Origin: Endocalyx cinctus
Lineage: Eukaryota; Ascomycota; Sordariomycetes; Amphisphaeriales; Apiosporaceae
DNA length: 64,000 bases
Assembly (NCBI GenBank): GCA_001600455.1
Contig: BCKC01000008.1
Location: 2,391,345 to 2,455,344 of the forward strand
Direction of reading: 5' to 3'
The position numbers were made by a program, and so were the translations under genes. The notes under the pieces were generated by a model, which did not search any database, was not told the DNA's origin, and saw only the letters and a list, made by a program, of their open reading frames with translations. Below are positions 45,319-57,799 of this stretch, piece after piece; within the stretch, counting starts at the first letter, position 1, and every line of letters begins with the position of its first letter.

Positions 45319-48300
45319 TTTGAGCGAGAAACAGACGACTGTTTAGTTGACAAGACGTTTATAAGAAGCTAGACCGAAGAGTTCTTTTTTTTTTTCTTCT
45401 AAAGTGGTAAAGGGTAGTTATAAGTGTGTAAGAGCTATCCGGAATGTGCCACCGATATGGGGGGGATAGTTTCTTTTTAAGGCAAATCAAAGTGAATAAA
45501 TAAAAAGAGAATAGATTGGACCGAGATACGGAGATGGGAGGGGGGGGGGATAATTTGAGTAATTAAAATAAATAAAAATAAAACTTTCAGGCCAGAGAGA
45601 AAATAATAATAAAAAAATAAAAGTAAAATAAAGACACACATAACATAATATGACACCCTCCCATAATACATAAATTGGGATTAATAATGCCTGAGCTCTT
45701 TTTACATGATGGTTACGATTATGTGATGCCCATCTTTTGGGACCGGCAACTTTATTCACAAACGCCCCACCGTTGTGTAAAATGGGGCCGGGGAATGGCT
45801 TTAGATCGGATGCGTATTATGTCCGAGAATGCGTTGTTGGCTTCCAGGGTTTAGCACAATAATCTAGTGTGAATAATGCTGGTTCGCTGACCTTTTGTCC
45901 ATTTTTGTAACCGTTAGGTTCCTTTCTCCTTTCATCAATGACACTTACATATACTACATATGTACATACATGGTAGCCCTACCTAGCAAGCAGGCAAGCA
46001 AGCAGGCAAGCAAGCAGGCAAGCAAGCAGGCAAGCAAGCAGGCAAGCAAGCAGGCAAGCAAGCAGGCAAGCAAGTAGGCAAGCTGGCAAGTAACTTACTT
46101 ACCTAGTAGGGAGAATGGTGTGGAAGCATCTGGGAAAAGTCGCTCAATAGTAAGCTACTTGCTGCAGCGATGATGCTTTTACTGTTCAACGTCCAACGAT
46201 AAGAGCTTGGATAGCTGATCTCTCGTAACTACAGGTACGAGTAGAATGATTTGATTCTGAATTTGCCCCCTCTCTGAACCTTGAATCAGATTGAATCAGA
46301 TCAGTTGTAGTATTCGTGTATATGTATATAAGATAAAAGAAAATAAGATCTCTAGATAAACAAACCACCAGGGGTACACTACATAGGTGTAGGACGGAAT
46401 GCAAATACGGTATATAACAGGGGAAGAAAGAAAGAATACCCATCCTACACTATTATGTATAAAATGTCGTACCCCTTGCGGTAAGAAATGTTATATACGT
46501 ATTACCCTACAGCTTAACTCGTAACCATAATAATAGCAATAACAAGCTTTACAAGATGCTATCACCAACCAACTAATTCATGCAAAAATATGCTTACAGT
46601 AGTTAATTGTTGATGCAAAGGTCCCAACAGCTTCAAGAGAAGATATGCAGGTTGTGTAAATGAGTGACCAATAGGTACATACGAGGTACTTCGCTCTCGT
46701 CCTTTTGAAAGCGACCGAAGAGAGCACAGTCAGGACTCGTGGATTTCGTGGCTCAGTAAGCCCGCGTACCATCCTGATCTTTTTTTTTTCCTTCTTCTAG
46801 TGTAAGTGGGCATTCCCACCTTCGACCTTCTTGACCTTCTTTTTTTCAGTTAAGGGGCGCGTTAGTTGTGCAACTATAATTATACAGGTACAACCTAGCA
46901 TAATAAATTCACTTTCAATCCTAATATACTCGGACACAATATCTCGGAGAACTACAAACCCGTCGTTACGCTTGTAGTATGTATAGATTATGTAGAAAGC
47001 AAGCAAATAGGTACACGGTAGAATCCTTAGTCCTTAAAGCGGACCAAATGTTACGCCGTATTTCATACGAAAACGTATTAGCTGTGGTCATCCTTTACGT
47101 ATTTATTTTTGATCTCCCCTAACCCCATTATTCCAGGCGCAACAAAGTACCCTAACCCGCGGTGAGTCTAGGTACCTCAGGTCAAACTATACAGCACATC
47201 CTTGCGCTAATTGCCTAGATAGGTACTTGAATTAAGTACTTAACTACTACCTACGCTAAGTAAACCCATACTATTGCGCTATAGTACTAGGGCATGGAGA
47301 TAAACTGGTAGTTTGGTCCCTACACGGCGTTTTCGGTCGTCATCAATGTCCCGTCGAGATATTTTCATTTGTCTTCTATTTCTCTATCAATCAACCTTTT
47401 CTTTTACGATACATCTTTTCAATTTCTTACTCTTCTCTCATTTCGAATTTTCAATTTTCAATTAGTTTCCGTCATTATGAGTCAGTCGGCTTTAAGAATG
47501 ATAAGTTCCAGGTAGTACGTCCAAGGTTTAGAATAATGTCAACAGTGTATACATGTATGAGAGATATCTGCGAGCTATCCATCCATGCGTAAGCGTCGTG
47601 ACGTCGTGAAATTGTTTTACTGATACTCAATTAATGATAATACAAAGTCTCTAAAGGGACGATATTGAATAAAATAGTAAGTCTAAAACAAATAAGTAGG
47701 CCCTACATATACATCGGTATCGATTGGGTCATTTACTTCACTCGAGGCAAATCCTGAGCATGAAGACTGGCCCTACTTGCATATCATCTCATTGGCAAAC
47801 GTAACTTGCCGTAACATGATATAGTAATCAGATCTGCCATTCTAGGCATGTCGCACTTCATCGTACATGAGTATCATTTTCATATCTTTATTAATCTCCA
47901 TCTCCCCAGTAGCCTTACTGATCAGAAATAGATGGGCTGAAGAGTAATAAAAGACAACTTGAAAGGAGTATAGGGATTTCATCTGTTCCCATAGTAGACG
48001 GATTAATCGTCGAGGGAAATTATCCGTTTCGGGCCCGAATTCGCTATTTCGCACCCGTCAGCCAGTCAGCTAGCCAGTCAGTCAGCCAGTCAATCTATCG
48101 GCGATCGTAGCAGAAGGATTCGACTTACGAATATATATTTATCTATCATTTATGTTATGATTATAGCACATAAAGATGGAGAGAATAATGCAATCGGAGT
48201 TTTATTTTTTTTTTTTTTTTCGTGTTGATTGAAATACCTTGTTATATCCATGGGCGATATAAAGCGGTAATATTCCCACCAGATTAAGGGTCCGGCCCTG

Positions 48301-51300
48301 TCAAGATACATCCCTGACTGTCAGATTTTACCTTTATTTCGATGAGCTATTACCAAAAAAAGAAAGAAGTTAAAAAAAAAAAAAAAAAAAAAAGGGGGAT
48401 AGAGTAAGAAAAAAAAGTACCTTGTCTGTCTTGGCTCGGAGCTCGGCCATGGACCTGACGGAGTCATATCCGCTCTCGCGCCGCGAATTCCCTTAATCAT
48501 TCCCCCGAAAATGAAGACTAAATAGTATAGAGCTTTGACGGTACCCTGGAAATTCCCTAGTTTGTGATGATTCAACTCCAATTCTTTCTTTAGGTTCCGT
48601 CTTGACCCGTTTCGTAACGCTTCCGTAAATTAGATTCATACCTAGGTTAGGTATTCCGTCTTTTTCTTTTATTACCTGTTATCGTTCTCGGGGACTGATA
48701 CTGTACATAGGATTTGACCCTGCTTCTAAGCATCATCTTGTCGTTGAAGACAACTAAAGTCCTTAGAGCTATTATATGTATCTACTATATGCAGCTATTT
48801 ATGTTAGTCGCTTAAGTGTCTCTTTAGCAATGGACATGACGCCCTTTGGGAACATTTCAACCCACCTCTTTAAGCAATTCGGCCATGATTCTCAACGAGC
48901 TTCACCGGTCGCTGAGTAATGTTTATTGCAGATAAATTGAATCCTCATACAGATACGCATAAATCGAACAAAAAGCAAAAATCAAGGATTAGAAATCATG
49001 CGATACGTACAGATGGACTAAACTTTACTCCACATTACCTTTCCTATCTCTTCCTTCAACATCAAGCTGCTATACTTAATTCTCTATAGGTTAGAAGCCT
49101 ATTGATAATCTACTGAAGTTAAAATGGAGCTCGTGAATATCGTATGTATTAATATCCATGGATCTTCTTGAATTATTGCTTCTGGACTTACACAGTAACT
49201 CGCAAGTTCGGCGTCGCATTGCATACAGTACATAGTACACAACTAATGTAACCCATCCTAGCGTCCACGGGTAAAATATTTTATTTAGAGCACGGTATTT
49301 GGGAATCGTAAACAAGTTCCACCCTGTTTATTTCCGTTACCCAATTATCTATCTTACCAGCAGCCTACGGTAGAAACAAGTTCGAAAATGTTTCATTTAA
49401 GTTATATGATCCCCTATCGAACCTCTTATATCTAACGATGAATCTGACATGGCTCGGTTAGTTTTTGATTACGTATTATTACGCGGATGGTGCCGTGCCT
49501 CCCACTCTTTCTCATCAGCGGGTCCTCTCTCTTCTTAAGTATTCGTGACCGGAATTAATCAGGGAACATTTTCATCTGGAAGACGCCGGCTTGGCACTAG
49601 GATGAAGCAGGTAAGAACTCGGATCAGCGTCGGCTGCAGCCTTACGGCTTGGCATAGCAAGTTCTGGGGGAAGACAACCTCGAATGAACGGGGTGGCACA
49701 CTAACCCCTAATCTGGAGAGTAATGTGTGGTTGTTATTTTTTTTAATCCTCTCTTCAGCTTGATAGCCATACTTCAGGTAGTCGTCAAACTCAAAAAAAA
49801 AAAAAAAAAACTCCTAACACATATCCCGTCTAGTCATCCCGCATAAAATGTTAGTCTCAATTACCATTTAGTTTTATTTTTAGTATGTATAAGAAATCAC
49901 ATTCGTTGCTTGATGATGCCTGTCTGTCCTACATACTCACTCTCCGCTTTGACCGATCCTAACCTCCGCCGCCGCACCGAGAATGCAGATGCGGGCTGAT
50001 TGCAGACGGTTATTACGGATGACTCGTAAGTAGCAACCCCCCTTAATTGCAGATCATTATGTATTTTCGAGTTGTCAATTTTGATCGAAGCTCGTATCCC
50101 CGTCACACCACCCGTTGGTGTCGTTAGTGCGGTTCATACTCGAGAATCCTTAGGTCCGAAACGAGATTGTGACGTGGACTTTCCGCATGTACGGTTGACG
50201 AATAACGAAGGGTTGAATACACTAAGGCGAACTTGGGCAGGTTATCGCATCCTATTACCTCTTTGAAAGGTCGTCCCGTCAATATAAACATAATGCCCTG
50301 ATTATTGAGTTTCCACCGTTTCTGCACCGTTGGAGTCAACCCCTCATTACCAGGTACGAAGCTCACTACTTGGAGGTAGAATCAGATCAATTCTACCAAG
50401 TCTACCCGACGCATTAGAAGGGAAAAGAGAACGATCTACAAGAATAAACCGCCGTCTGCCAGGTTCTGTTCGTAATCAAGAAATAAACGGTTTCCCCAAC
50501 CCCCTCTACCACCAACACGTTTAAGCTAATGCATCAAAGTAGGGGGGGAAAACAGAGAGAAGGTCCCTTATTGTACAAGGCGCCCTGCACAGCCCACGCA
50601 AGACCTGCGTTCGTTTTCTTTTGTCATCGTCGCAACGCAATCATGATCGCTACACTAGGTATTTATATAATTATCTACTTCTAATGATGATAATAATTTG
50701 CACGCACGCGCGCCCTCCCGACCACAGAGATATCGCATGTGTTTACCAAAACAAGACGAGACGAGGTAAGGTTTAAAAAAAAAAAAAAAGATAGTTATTC
50801 TCTTCATTCACGAGCTCATCGCTCATCGTCGTCATCCTGCATTAAAGTGCGGTTAGGGGTCGCGCCTCCGCGACCGTTGGAGTTCTGTTTCTTATCACCA
50901 GTACCTATTCCCATTGGTCTACGTACCAATGTGAAAGTCAAAAGACTAAGAATTAATTAACATTTCTCCACTTTTATCAATAATTTCTCTTCTGTCTTCA
51001 ACTGTTTCTATTTATGCTTCCCCTTATTCTTCCTCTTTCGCCCCTGGGGGGCATAAGGAGAAGAAGATAAGATCTTGTGTCGCCGGTTTTAGACCGGGCC
51101 CGACGTACGAGATAACCTAGAACTTAGCGAGACACTCTGTTCACGAGAGAGCAAGAATAATAAGTTGTCTAATTTCTTGTTTGACTAGCCGTCTTTGATA
51201 TCAGATAAGATTCCGTATGGGAACGGAAACCGCTCCGAATTCCGCATCGGGCGAGGCGAGGTGGAAACTAAGGTATACGCGCCTGATAACCGACTCCGCA

Positions 51301-53599
51301 AGTAAACAACTTTATCTATGCGTAGCGAAGAGGTTAAATTGACCACACAGACATAAAATCAAAATCAAAGCCAGATAAGGTAAGTTTCTAGCGTACGCTC
51401 GTACGCTCGCTCGTCTTGGAAAGTACAGTAAATATCTGAGGTGGATAGTTATCCCGTCTCTCCCCGCGTTTTCGTCTAGACCTCCCGTAAGCCTAGGCCG
51501 AAATAGAGCGAGCGAGGGAGATCGAGATATCCCGAATCTAGGTTTTCGGTCGACCTCTTCTTCTTGTGAGCACCTATCAGAAAGAGGAAAATCTTCCCAT
51601 TAGTTCGAGAAAGACAGATAACCGTGTGACGCAATTTTTACAAGATGATATATCGACCTATCTACTAAAGGATATATATCTCTTCTAATCCATAGAAAGA
51701 ACCATCGTTCGCAGTCATAATCACGTGAAAATCTGAGTTGCTACTACCCACCACCATGGAACCGGGTAATTTACCACCCACCTTCCTGAATAAGGTTCTG
51801 CGTGTGTATGTATGTGAGTGTGTTTATATGGTTGGGTATCACAACCTGAACCCACGCGGTTTGCGGCTCGCCGGATGAAGCTCGAGCCTTACACGGCTTG
51901 CGAAGGGAAATACTTGTAGTACGTTTAACGATGTTGGACTACGTCGATGCAAAATATGGTCAAGGATAACGATTAGCCATACTATCTACTAATGTAACAA
52001 CTGGTAATCATTAGGTATTGGCATAGTGCGTGGTGTCGACATGCAAAGTCTAGATCCTAGATAATAGTTCTCATGTTCAGGATACCTGGCTTCTAGGTAT
52101 CGTGCGGACGAGTGACTTTGGAGCGACCTACCCGGATACTATGGTCTACGCGATAGCATCATCTCTCAAAGAGTAGTACTCCCTTAGCCCGAACCATAAA
52201 AACGAGATCGCATTGAGCCGGCCAGGCCGCGAGAGCAGTATTTTCTCCTGAAACCAGCTCTCATCTCCTAGAGTGGAGATTTTAGACTTGGCTATCGTGC
52301 TTCGTGAACTTCAACTAACGGCGACATGGATATTAAATTAAAGTTTTATCAGATTATCCGGATTCCGAACTTGAATCTCAAGACTTGCGCTCGGCAACTA
52401 ATGACCCCCGTTGACGTCCGTCGTCGGTTCTTCGGTATTTCCCTCCTAAAGCCTCGGTTGTTGCGCGTAGTTTCCTTCCAGGAAGCCCCCTAGGATCCCC
52501 TTTGTGAATCGTTTCGGCGGAGTTCGGGATAGTGGATGCTCCCGGAAATAAAAAAGACAGCGAGGCTATCCAGGCTTCGCGATGGTTGAGGAAGAGCGAT
52601 AATCCTTGCAAGGTGGATACAGCTTGTGCGAGTCCCGGACATCGGGTTGAGTTTGACAACCCGGGAGTATCCGTTGGTCCAGGCATGCTACGGGCCCGCA
52701 TCGACTGAATGTTCCGTGGTCGCCCGAATACTACTCATTACAAGGGGCTCCATCGAGACAAAAAAAAAACTTGCTTACGGCCTCAAGTTAGAGAAATTCA
52801 TATAGTATCAATAGTTATTTCACCGATTTGTACCGAGACCTTGGCTACTCCTTTGATTGCTCCTTTGGGTTGCCCCGTTCGAGAAGATTTTTATGCGAAT
52901 GTGATGAGGCCGAAATTTTCCTAGCTTATTATGACTCATAGTACCGTCATGTTATTATGAGAAACTAATGAAAGGGGGAGAAAGAGAAAATGCCTCATTA
53001 TGATCTTTTATTCTAGGATATTGATACTCCGCTCTTATTTTATTTCTTGTTCTCGGTGCTATTAGGTAGTGCGTAGTTTCATAACTTGAAAAGGGGTTCG
53101 CTATGGCGCAGGTGGAGAAATGTACACAGCACTGGTAAAGTATGGTGCACCGGAGACCACAGATGATTACTGCAGCTATAGTGGTATCTAACATAACGCA
53201 TGTGAGAAGTCGTAATGCTATGGATATAATGAAATGGTTTATCCAATACGAATTCACGCCAGCAAGCATTTGAGTACATGTCCGAAAGACCCCCGATAGA
53301 TCTAGCTCCTCAAATGCAAGACTCTCTTGCTTCATCATTTAACTTGGAGAGGGATCTAAAATAGGATAATTATATTTCAGTTTCGTGATTGTCTCTTGCA
53401 TCCATATCATATCGTACTGCGTTGCAGTCCCTTCTAAGATTCCTTCTGACTTGACGAATTCTACTTAAGATTTTCGTAATGCCATCACTTTTCTATCGTA
53501 GCTTCAGACCCCATTACACCAACCCCTGAAAAACTTGCCGCCTAGACAAGCTGGGAACATATAGAGGAGCGTCTAATGTAAAGTCTATTGTAGGAAGTC
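45319..53599. other. 8.3-kb gene-poor region upstream of the Zn2Cys6 gene
   Basis: Mostly AT-rich with no well-supported gene. It contains a 12-bp tandem repeat (45986-46083), CCTAGG/TAGGTA motifs (about 46100 and 47173-47225), a CAGC/CAGT-rich stretch (48058-48095), a pyrimidine-rich run ending in an ATG at 47477 that looks like a leader, and slightly GC-richer patches at 49500-50300 and 50900-52700. The frame 52378-52701 on the minus strand (107 codons) is open but not recognisable. Long upstream sequence of this kind is often regulatory at developmental transcription-factor loci; that is inference. Confidence 0.5.
45986..46083. repeat. 12-bp tandem repeat (GCAAGCAAGCAG), about 8 units
   Basis: A near-perfect minisatellite of unit GCAAGCAAGCAG with one substitution in the last units. 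It is read-through open in one frame only because 12 is a multiple of 3. It lies about 670 bp upstream of the Zn2Cys6 ATG. Confidence 0.92.
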
Positions 53600-54715
53600 G
53601 CCGTGGAGAACCTTAGAAGAGAACAGCAAAATGGTTCAATATTTCATACTTTAGTAATGTTGGATATTGCGCTATCACTTAACTTGACTGATTCCATTCT
53701 AACCGCCCGCGTTTGTAACATTGTAGAAGCATTTATCATGCTCATGATTGTTGATCTATGCCCCACCTCCCAATACCTTGCATATCAGCTCGCTTTGGCT
53801 ACTGTACGTGAAGATGTTGATACCACCTGAACTGTCGCCTACTAGCCCTGAGTGGGTTGATTGCGAAGCACGGCGTTATCTTCACACCACCCGAACATAT
53901 GTAGGCCACGCTGATCATATCAGCGTACCATCCCTTCTGGTATTATCGCCTAGGCAATTCCATTCGCCCCAATCGTCTCCTTCTGCGTCGACGCTGTCGC
54001 TCAGGTGAAATGAATCCGCCACGAGGGAGAACATCTAGCGGTTTCGCAGCCGTGCAAACCCACCGTCAGCGAAGTCATCATGCTTTCTATAGGGTCCTCG
54101 CGGCCGGACCATGTGTTGTTCCCTAATTTCGCGACACGTGAAAGAGGTGACTGCACTCCCGAAACAGGTCCAACCATGAACCGTCCCCGCTTGGAGCCAC
54201 CACGGCTGATAATACGGGCTATAGATCAGAGACTGAAATTTCGGCCAGGTCATGCCATGGCAATCCTAGGAGACAATATACCCAGAGACTAGTGTCTTAC
54301 GTAGGAAACCCGCCCCCTTAAGATCGGAGAGTCATATACTAGTTGAGCAGTCGACGACATCATGTTGCTGAAGTTCCTAACTGGAGAGCTTCTCATCAGA
54401 GAAGTCTTATCTCGTGCTTGGAACTTGGAGTGAACTGAATATATTGCGCGGTTGGCCAAGGCGTAGACTTTAAGGTAAGGATACCTGAAGGAGGTGACTG
54501 GAGGAGCAAGACAAGGCGTTATAGTTATGAAGAGGACTTCCCGTCGCCTTTGCTTCAACGGAATCTACGGCTCCAGCTACATCCCGTTCATCTCGTTAGC
54601 GCCTAGAATTTCTCCCGGAAAGAGCCTAGATATGATGGATTTCTGCTCGCTGGTAGACGCTAGAGGTATTTACACTCCATCTAAGACTCTTCCTCAGTTT
54701 GCTAACATCAGCAAC
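53600..54715 (+). pseudogene. Probable relic of a cytochrome P450
   Basis: Two separated plus-strand pieces look like P450 parts in the right order. At about 53660-53828 a frame reads LTARVCNIVEAFIMLMI then TSQYLAYQLALATVREDV, resembling an I-helix followed by the usual LAYxLxxLxxxxDVQ. At about 54575-54640 another reads YIPFISLAPRISPGKSLDMM, like a heme loop in which the Cys has become Ser and a Gly has become Ala. Between them is stop-rich sequence, with a possible ExxR remnant near 54075. The heme-ligand loss and broken frame indicate a dead gene. Similarity is judged by eye only and the family call is tentative. Confidence 0.35.
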
Positions 54716-55896
54716 TGTGTTCACGAGATAATATATACATATACCCTTCTACCACTTAGGGTACAGTTGTTATATCCTCCGTACAGGTGGGTCTTCCCCG
54801 TGGAACCACGGTGGGTGGTTAGGTCGATATGATCCACTTTGTGCCGAACACGCTGACACGGTTCTAATGAGCTCGGGTGGACGAGAAATATTAAAGTCGT
54901 AAAGAATACCTTTTCAGTACTCTCACCTACATGTGTTAGGAGACGTGCTCCAAATCCCATATACAACCCAGTTTGTTAGACAGTCTACCGATTACACATA
55001 CACCTAGTGCACCAACAATTTCTTGTATATTTTGAACTAGAAGAGTCATCGTGACTAGGGAAAAGTCGAGAGCGTGGTAGTGGCGCCGCTCCTGGGCTTG
55101 GTGAAGGTACGGAACAGTTAACTATTAGTTTCATCTAAATACTAGGTATCTAGACTGAGTGTATCTAGCTGACCCCCGGGTAAGAAGAGAGGGAGGTCTG
55201 TGCCGATAATCTTGATCTTGAATCTGGTGTATATCTGTATCATATTATATAAACGAGAGAAGCCCAACTGTATGAAAATCTTCCTATCCAATCTCAAATG
55301 ACTCAACACTATTTAAGACATACCGTCAGCCCCCAAAAAGGTAACATTGCTCCAACACAAGCATCGAATCAGCATGAATCTAAATATGCGATGACAACGT
55401 GGGAAAATGCCTCGTCTCCAAAAAGTAAGATTCATGTGTCAAGTCAGAGCGCATGTAATTTTTGGAGAGTTTCACTTCTTTACGCTCTTTTCAACCTTTA
55501 GTTTCATCAATTTTGAAGAAAGTTGGTCTCTATCGTAAGGATGAAATTTATTTGTACACATACAGCAAGACTGACAGGCCTGGAGAAAGGCCCAAGAGCA
55601 GCCACTATTTACACCGTCTAGCCTCCTGGAGTGCTAAGTTTTGGTTGCTTTTTCGCCTTTCCTTCGTCTATAAATGAAGCCACGGCAAAGCAATCATTGA
55701 TGAAAAAAAGAAATGCGCTGTTTTTTTTTCTTGTTTCTTAACCGGGTTAGGAAAACGCCCACTTTCCTCCCCTTCTACGTTTTCTTTTCCTTTTTACAAT
55801 ATTCATCACCCTTCTTCCCGGGTTTGAACTGTTCGGTCATAGTATCGTTTGATTCAATCATTCATCATAACAAGATAAATTCTTTTCGAGTTTTTC
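54716..55896. other. Spacer upstream of the fumarase 3' end
   Basis: AT-rich; a T/C-rich run at 55720-55830 lies downstream of fumarase. No gene was recognised. Confidence 0.5.
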
Positions 55897-57799
55897 TTAA
55901 CCTTTGTAGGGCTTAGGTCCGATCATCAATTCGGGCTTGACGAGGGTGTCGAACTCGTCGGAGGTCAAGGCGTTGAGCTCCATCGCGCTGTCTTTGAGGG
56001 TGAGTCCCTTCTTGTGCGCGTTCTTGGCCACCTTGGAAGCCATGTCGTAACCGATCTTGGGGTTGAGGCAAGTCACGAGCATGAGGCTAATAAAGAGTTA
56101 GTCAAAACGTCAATACATATAACGAAGCTCGATTTCATCACTGCGAATAAACAGGGGGAGAAAAAGAAAAACACCAATACTTACGATTCCTTCATGATGC
56201 TGGAGATCTTCTCCTCGTTGGCCTGAAGACCCACGACGAGGTTCTTCTCGAACGAGGTCATGCCATCGGCTAGTATCCTTACGCTGTGAAGCAAGTTGCG
56301 GATGACGAGGGGCTTGTAAACGTTGAGCTCGAACTGGCCGTTCATGCCGCCGATGGTGGCCGCGACGTGGTTACCCATGACCTGGGCGCAGACCATGGTC
56401 AAGGCCTCGCATTGGGTAGGGTTGACCTTTCCGGGCATGATGCTGGAGCCGGGCTCGTTCTCGGGGAGGATCAGCTCGCCGAGACCGCAGCGGGGTCCGC
56501 TGCCGAGGTAGCGGACGTCCTGGGCGATCTTGGTGAGCGAGGTCGCCAGCGTGTTGAGGCATCCCGAGGCTTGCACGATGGCGTCGTGTGCCGCGAGCGC
56601 CTCGAACTTGTTCGGCGCCGTCTTGAACTCGGTGCCCGTCATCTTGGTCACCTCCTCCGCGATCGCCTCGGCGAAGCCCTCGAACGTGTTGATACCCGTG
56701 CCGACCGCGGTACCGCCCTGAGCGAGCAGGCGCAGGTCGGGAAGCGACGACTCAACTCGCTTGATGCCGAAGTCGAGCTGCGCGACGTATCCGGAGAATT
56801 CCTGGGCTAAGGTTAAGGGAGTGGCGTCCTGAAGATGGGTCCGTCCGATCTTGATGATCTTCTTGGCCTCAAATTCGTCTACCTTTTTCTGCAGGGCGTC
56901 GCGCAAACTCTTAAGCGACGGTAGTAGGGTTCCTTCGATCTCGAGAACGGCGGCGATGTGCATGACAGTGGGGAAGGTATCGTTGGATGAGGCGGATCGG
57001 TTCACGTGGTCGTTGGGGTGGACGGGCTTCTTGGTACCCATGGTTCCGCCGAGGATTTCGATGGCGCGGTTCGAGATGACTTCGTTGGCGTTCATGTTGG
57101 ACTGGGTACCGGAACCGGTTTGCCAGACGACGAGAGGGAAATGGTCGAGGAGCTTGAGGTCAGCTACCTCTGCCGCAGCCTGCTGAATGGCCTTGCCAAT
57201 CTTCTCATCTGTGATTTTTTTGCGCATGACACTCCAATTGTAAGCTTCCTGGCTACGCGACTTTGATTTTTTTTTTTTTTTTTTTTTTTTCGTTTTTCAT
57301 CCATGAGAAATCAAAGAGACAATTAATCCATACCGAGTCCATATCGCATGTTGACAGTGGCAGCGGCGCCCTTTAGAATACCAAAAGCCTTAACAATAGG
57401 GGGTGGCATGCGATCGTGGGGTTGGTTTATACGGAAATTCTCGAGGGATCGTTCGGTCTGGGCACCCCAGTACTTGTCGGAAGGGACCTGAATCTCTCCA
57501 AAAGCATCGCTTTCCGTTCTCGTGGTGGCAGAAGACATTCTTAACGAGGTAAGATGGAAATTTCTCTGGAATCGCAAGTTGTAGGCGGTAGCTGTTGACT
57601 TGTTAAGGAAATTGGCGGTTAAAGGTTTCGAAGCGACATGGTATGATGAGACGGAGGGGTTGCTCGACAACGATGACGAAGAGGATGAGGAGTAGCTGCA
57701 CGTGCGAAGCTGTATTCGGCCATTGTTTAAACCGGAAGGCCGCAACAAAACTCTGGGGCCCGAGGTTAAAGATCGAATTGATAGGTGGGAGGGCGGCAT
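55897..57799 (-). CDS. Fumarate hydratase (class II fumarase), mitochondrial with possible cytosolic form
   Basis: Converts fumarate to L-malate in the TCA cycle. Exons 57799-57334, 57208-56185 and 56086-55897 (introns 125 and 98 nt) give 559 aa. The splice after MRYGL joins to [15 protein letters not shown]; a more 5' acceptor would insert residues not expected in the family. The N-terminal 85 residues are Ser/Arg/Leu-rich without acids, a mitochondrial presequence. The enzyme body begins at [20 protein letters not shown], so an in-frame Met (about 88) could start a cytosolic form. Seen: [57 protein letters not shown], and the fumarase/ASL signature [11 protein letters not shown]. The first intron carries a 22-nt T-run (plus strand). 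Length and motifs fit the homotetrameric class II enzyme. Confidence 0.96.

Noticed and set aside
45895..46077. Poly-SKQA frame in the minisatellite
   Set aside because: It exists only because the repeat unit is 12 bp; there is no start context or flanking coding sequence.
52378..52701. 107-codon frame on the minus strand
   Set aside because: Better composition than most, but no start exon, domain or motif could be seen, so it is mentioned in the spacer entry rather than called a gene.
56286..56810. 174-codon frame antisense to fumarase
   Set aside because: Mirror frame of a well-conserved enzyme exon, with no independent start or splice support.
57209..57240. Fumarase second exon starting at the upstream in-frame ATG (MRKKITDEK)
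   Set aside because: Splicing at CACAG before ATGAGAAG gives [12 protein letters not shown], which matches the class II fumarase pattern; the longer version inserts unexpected residues.
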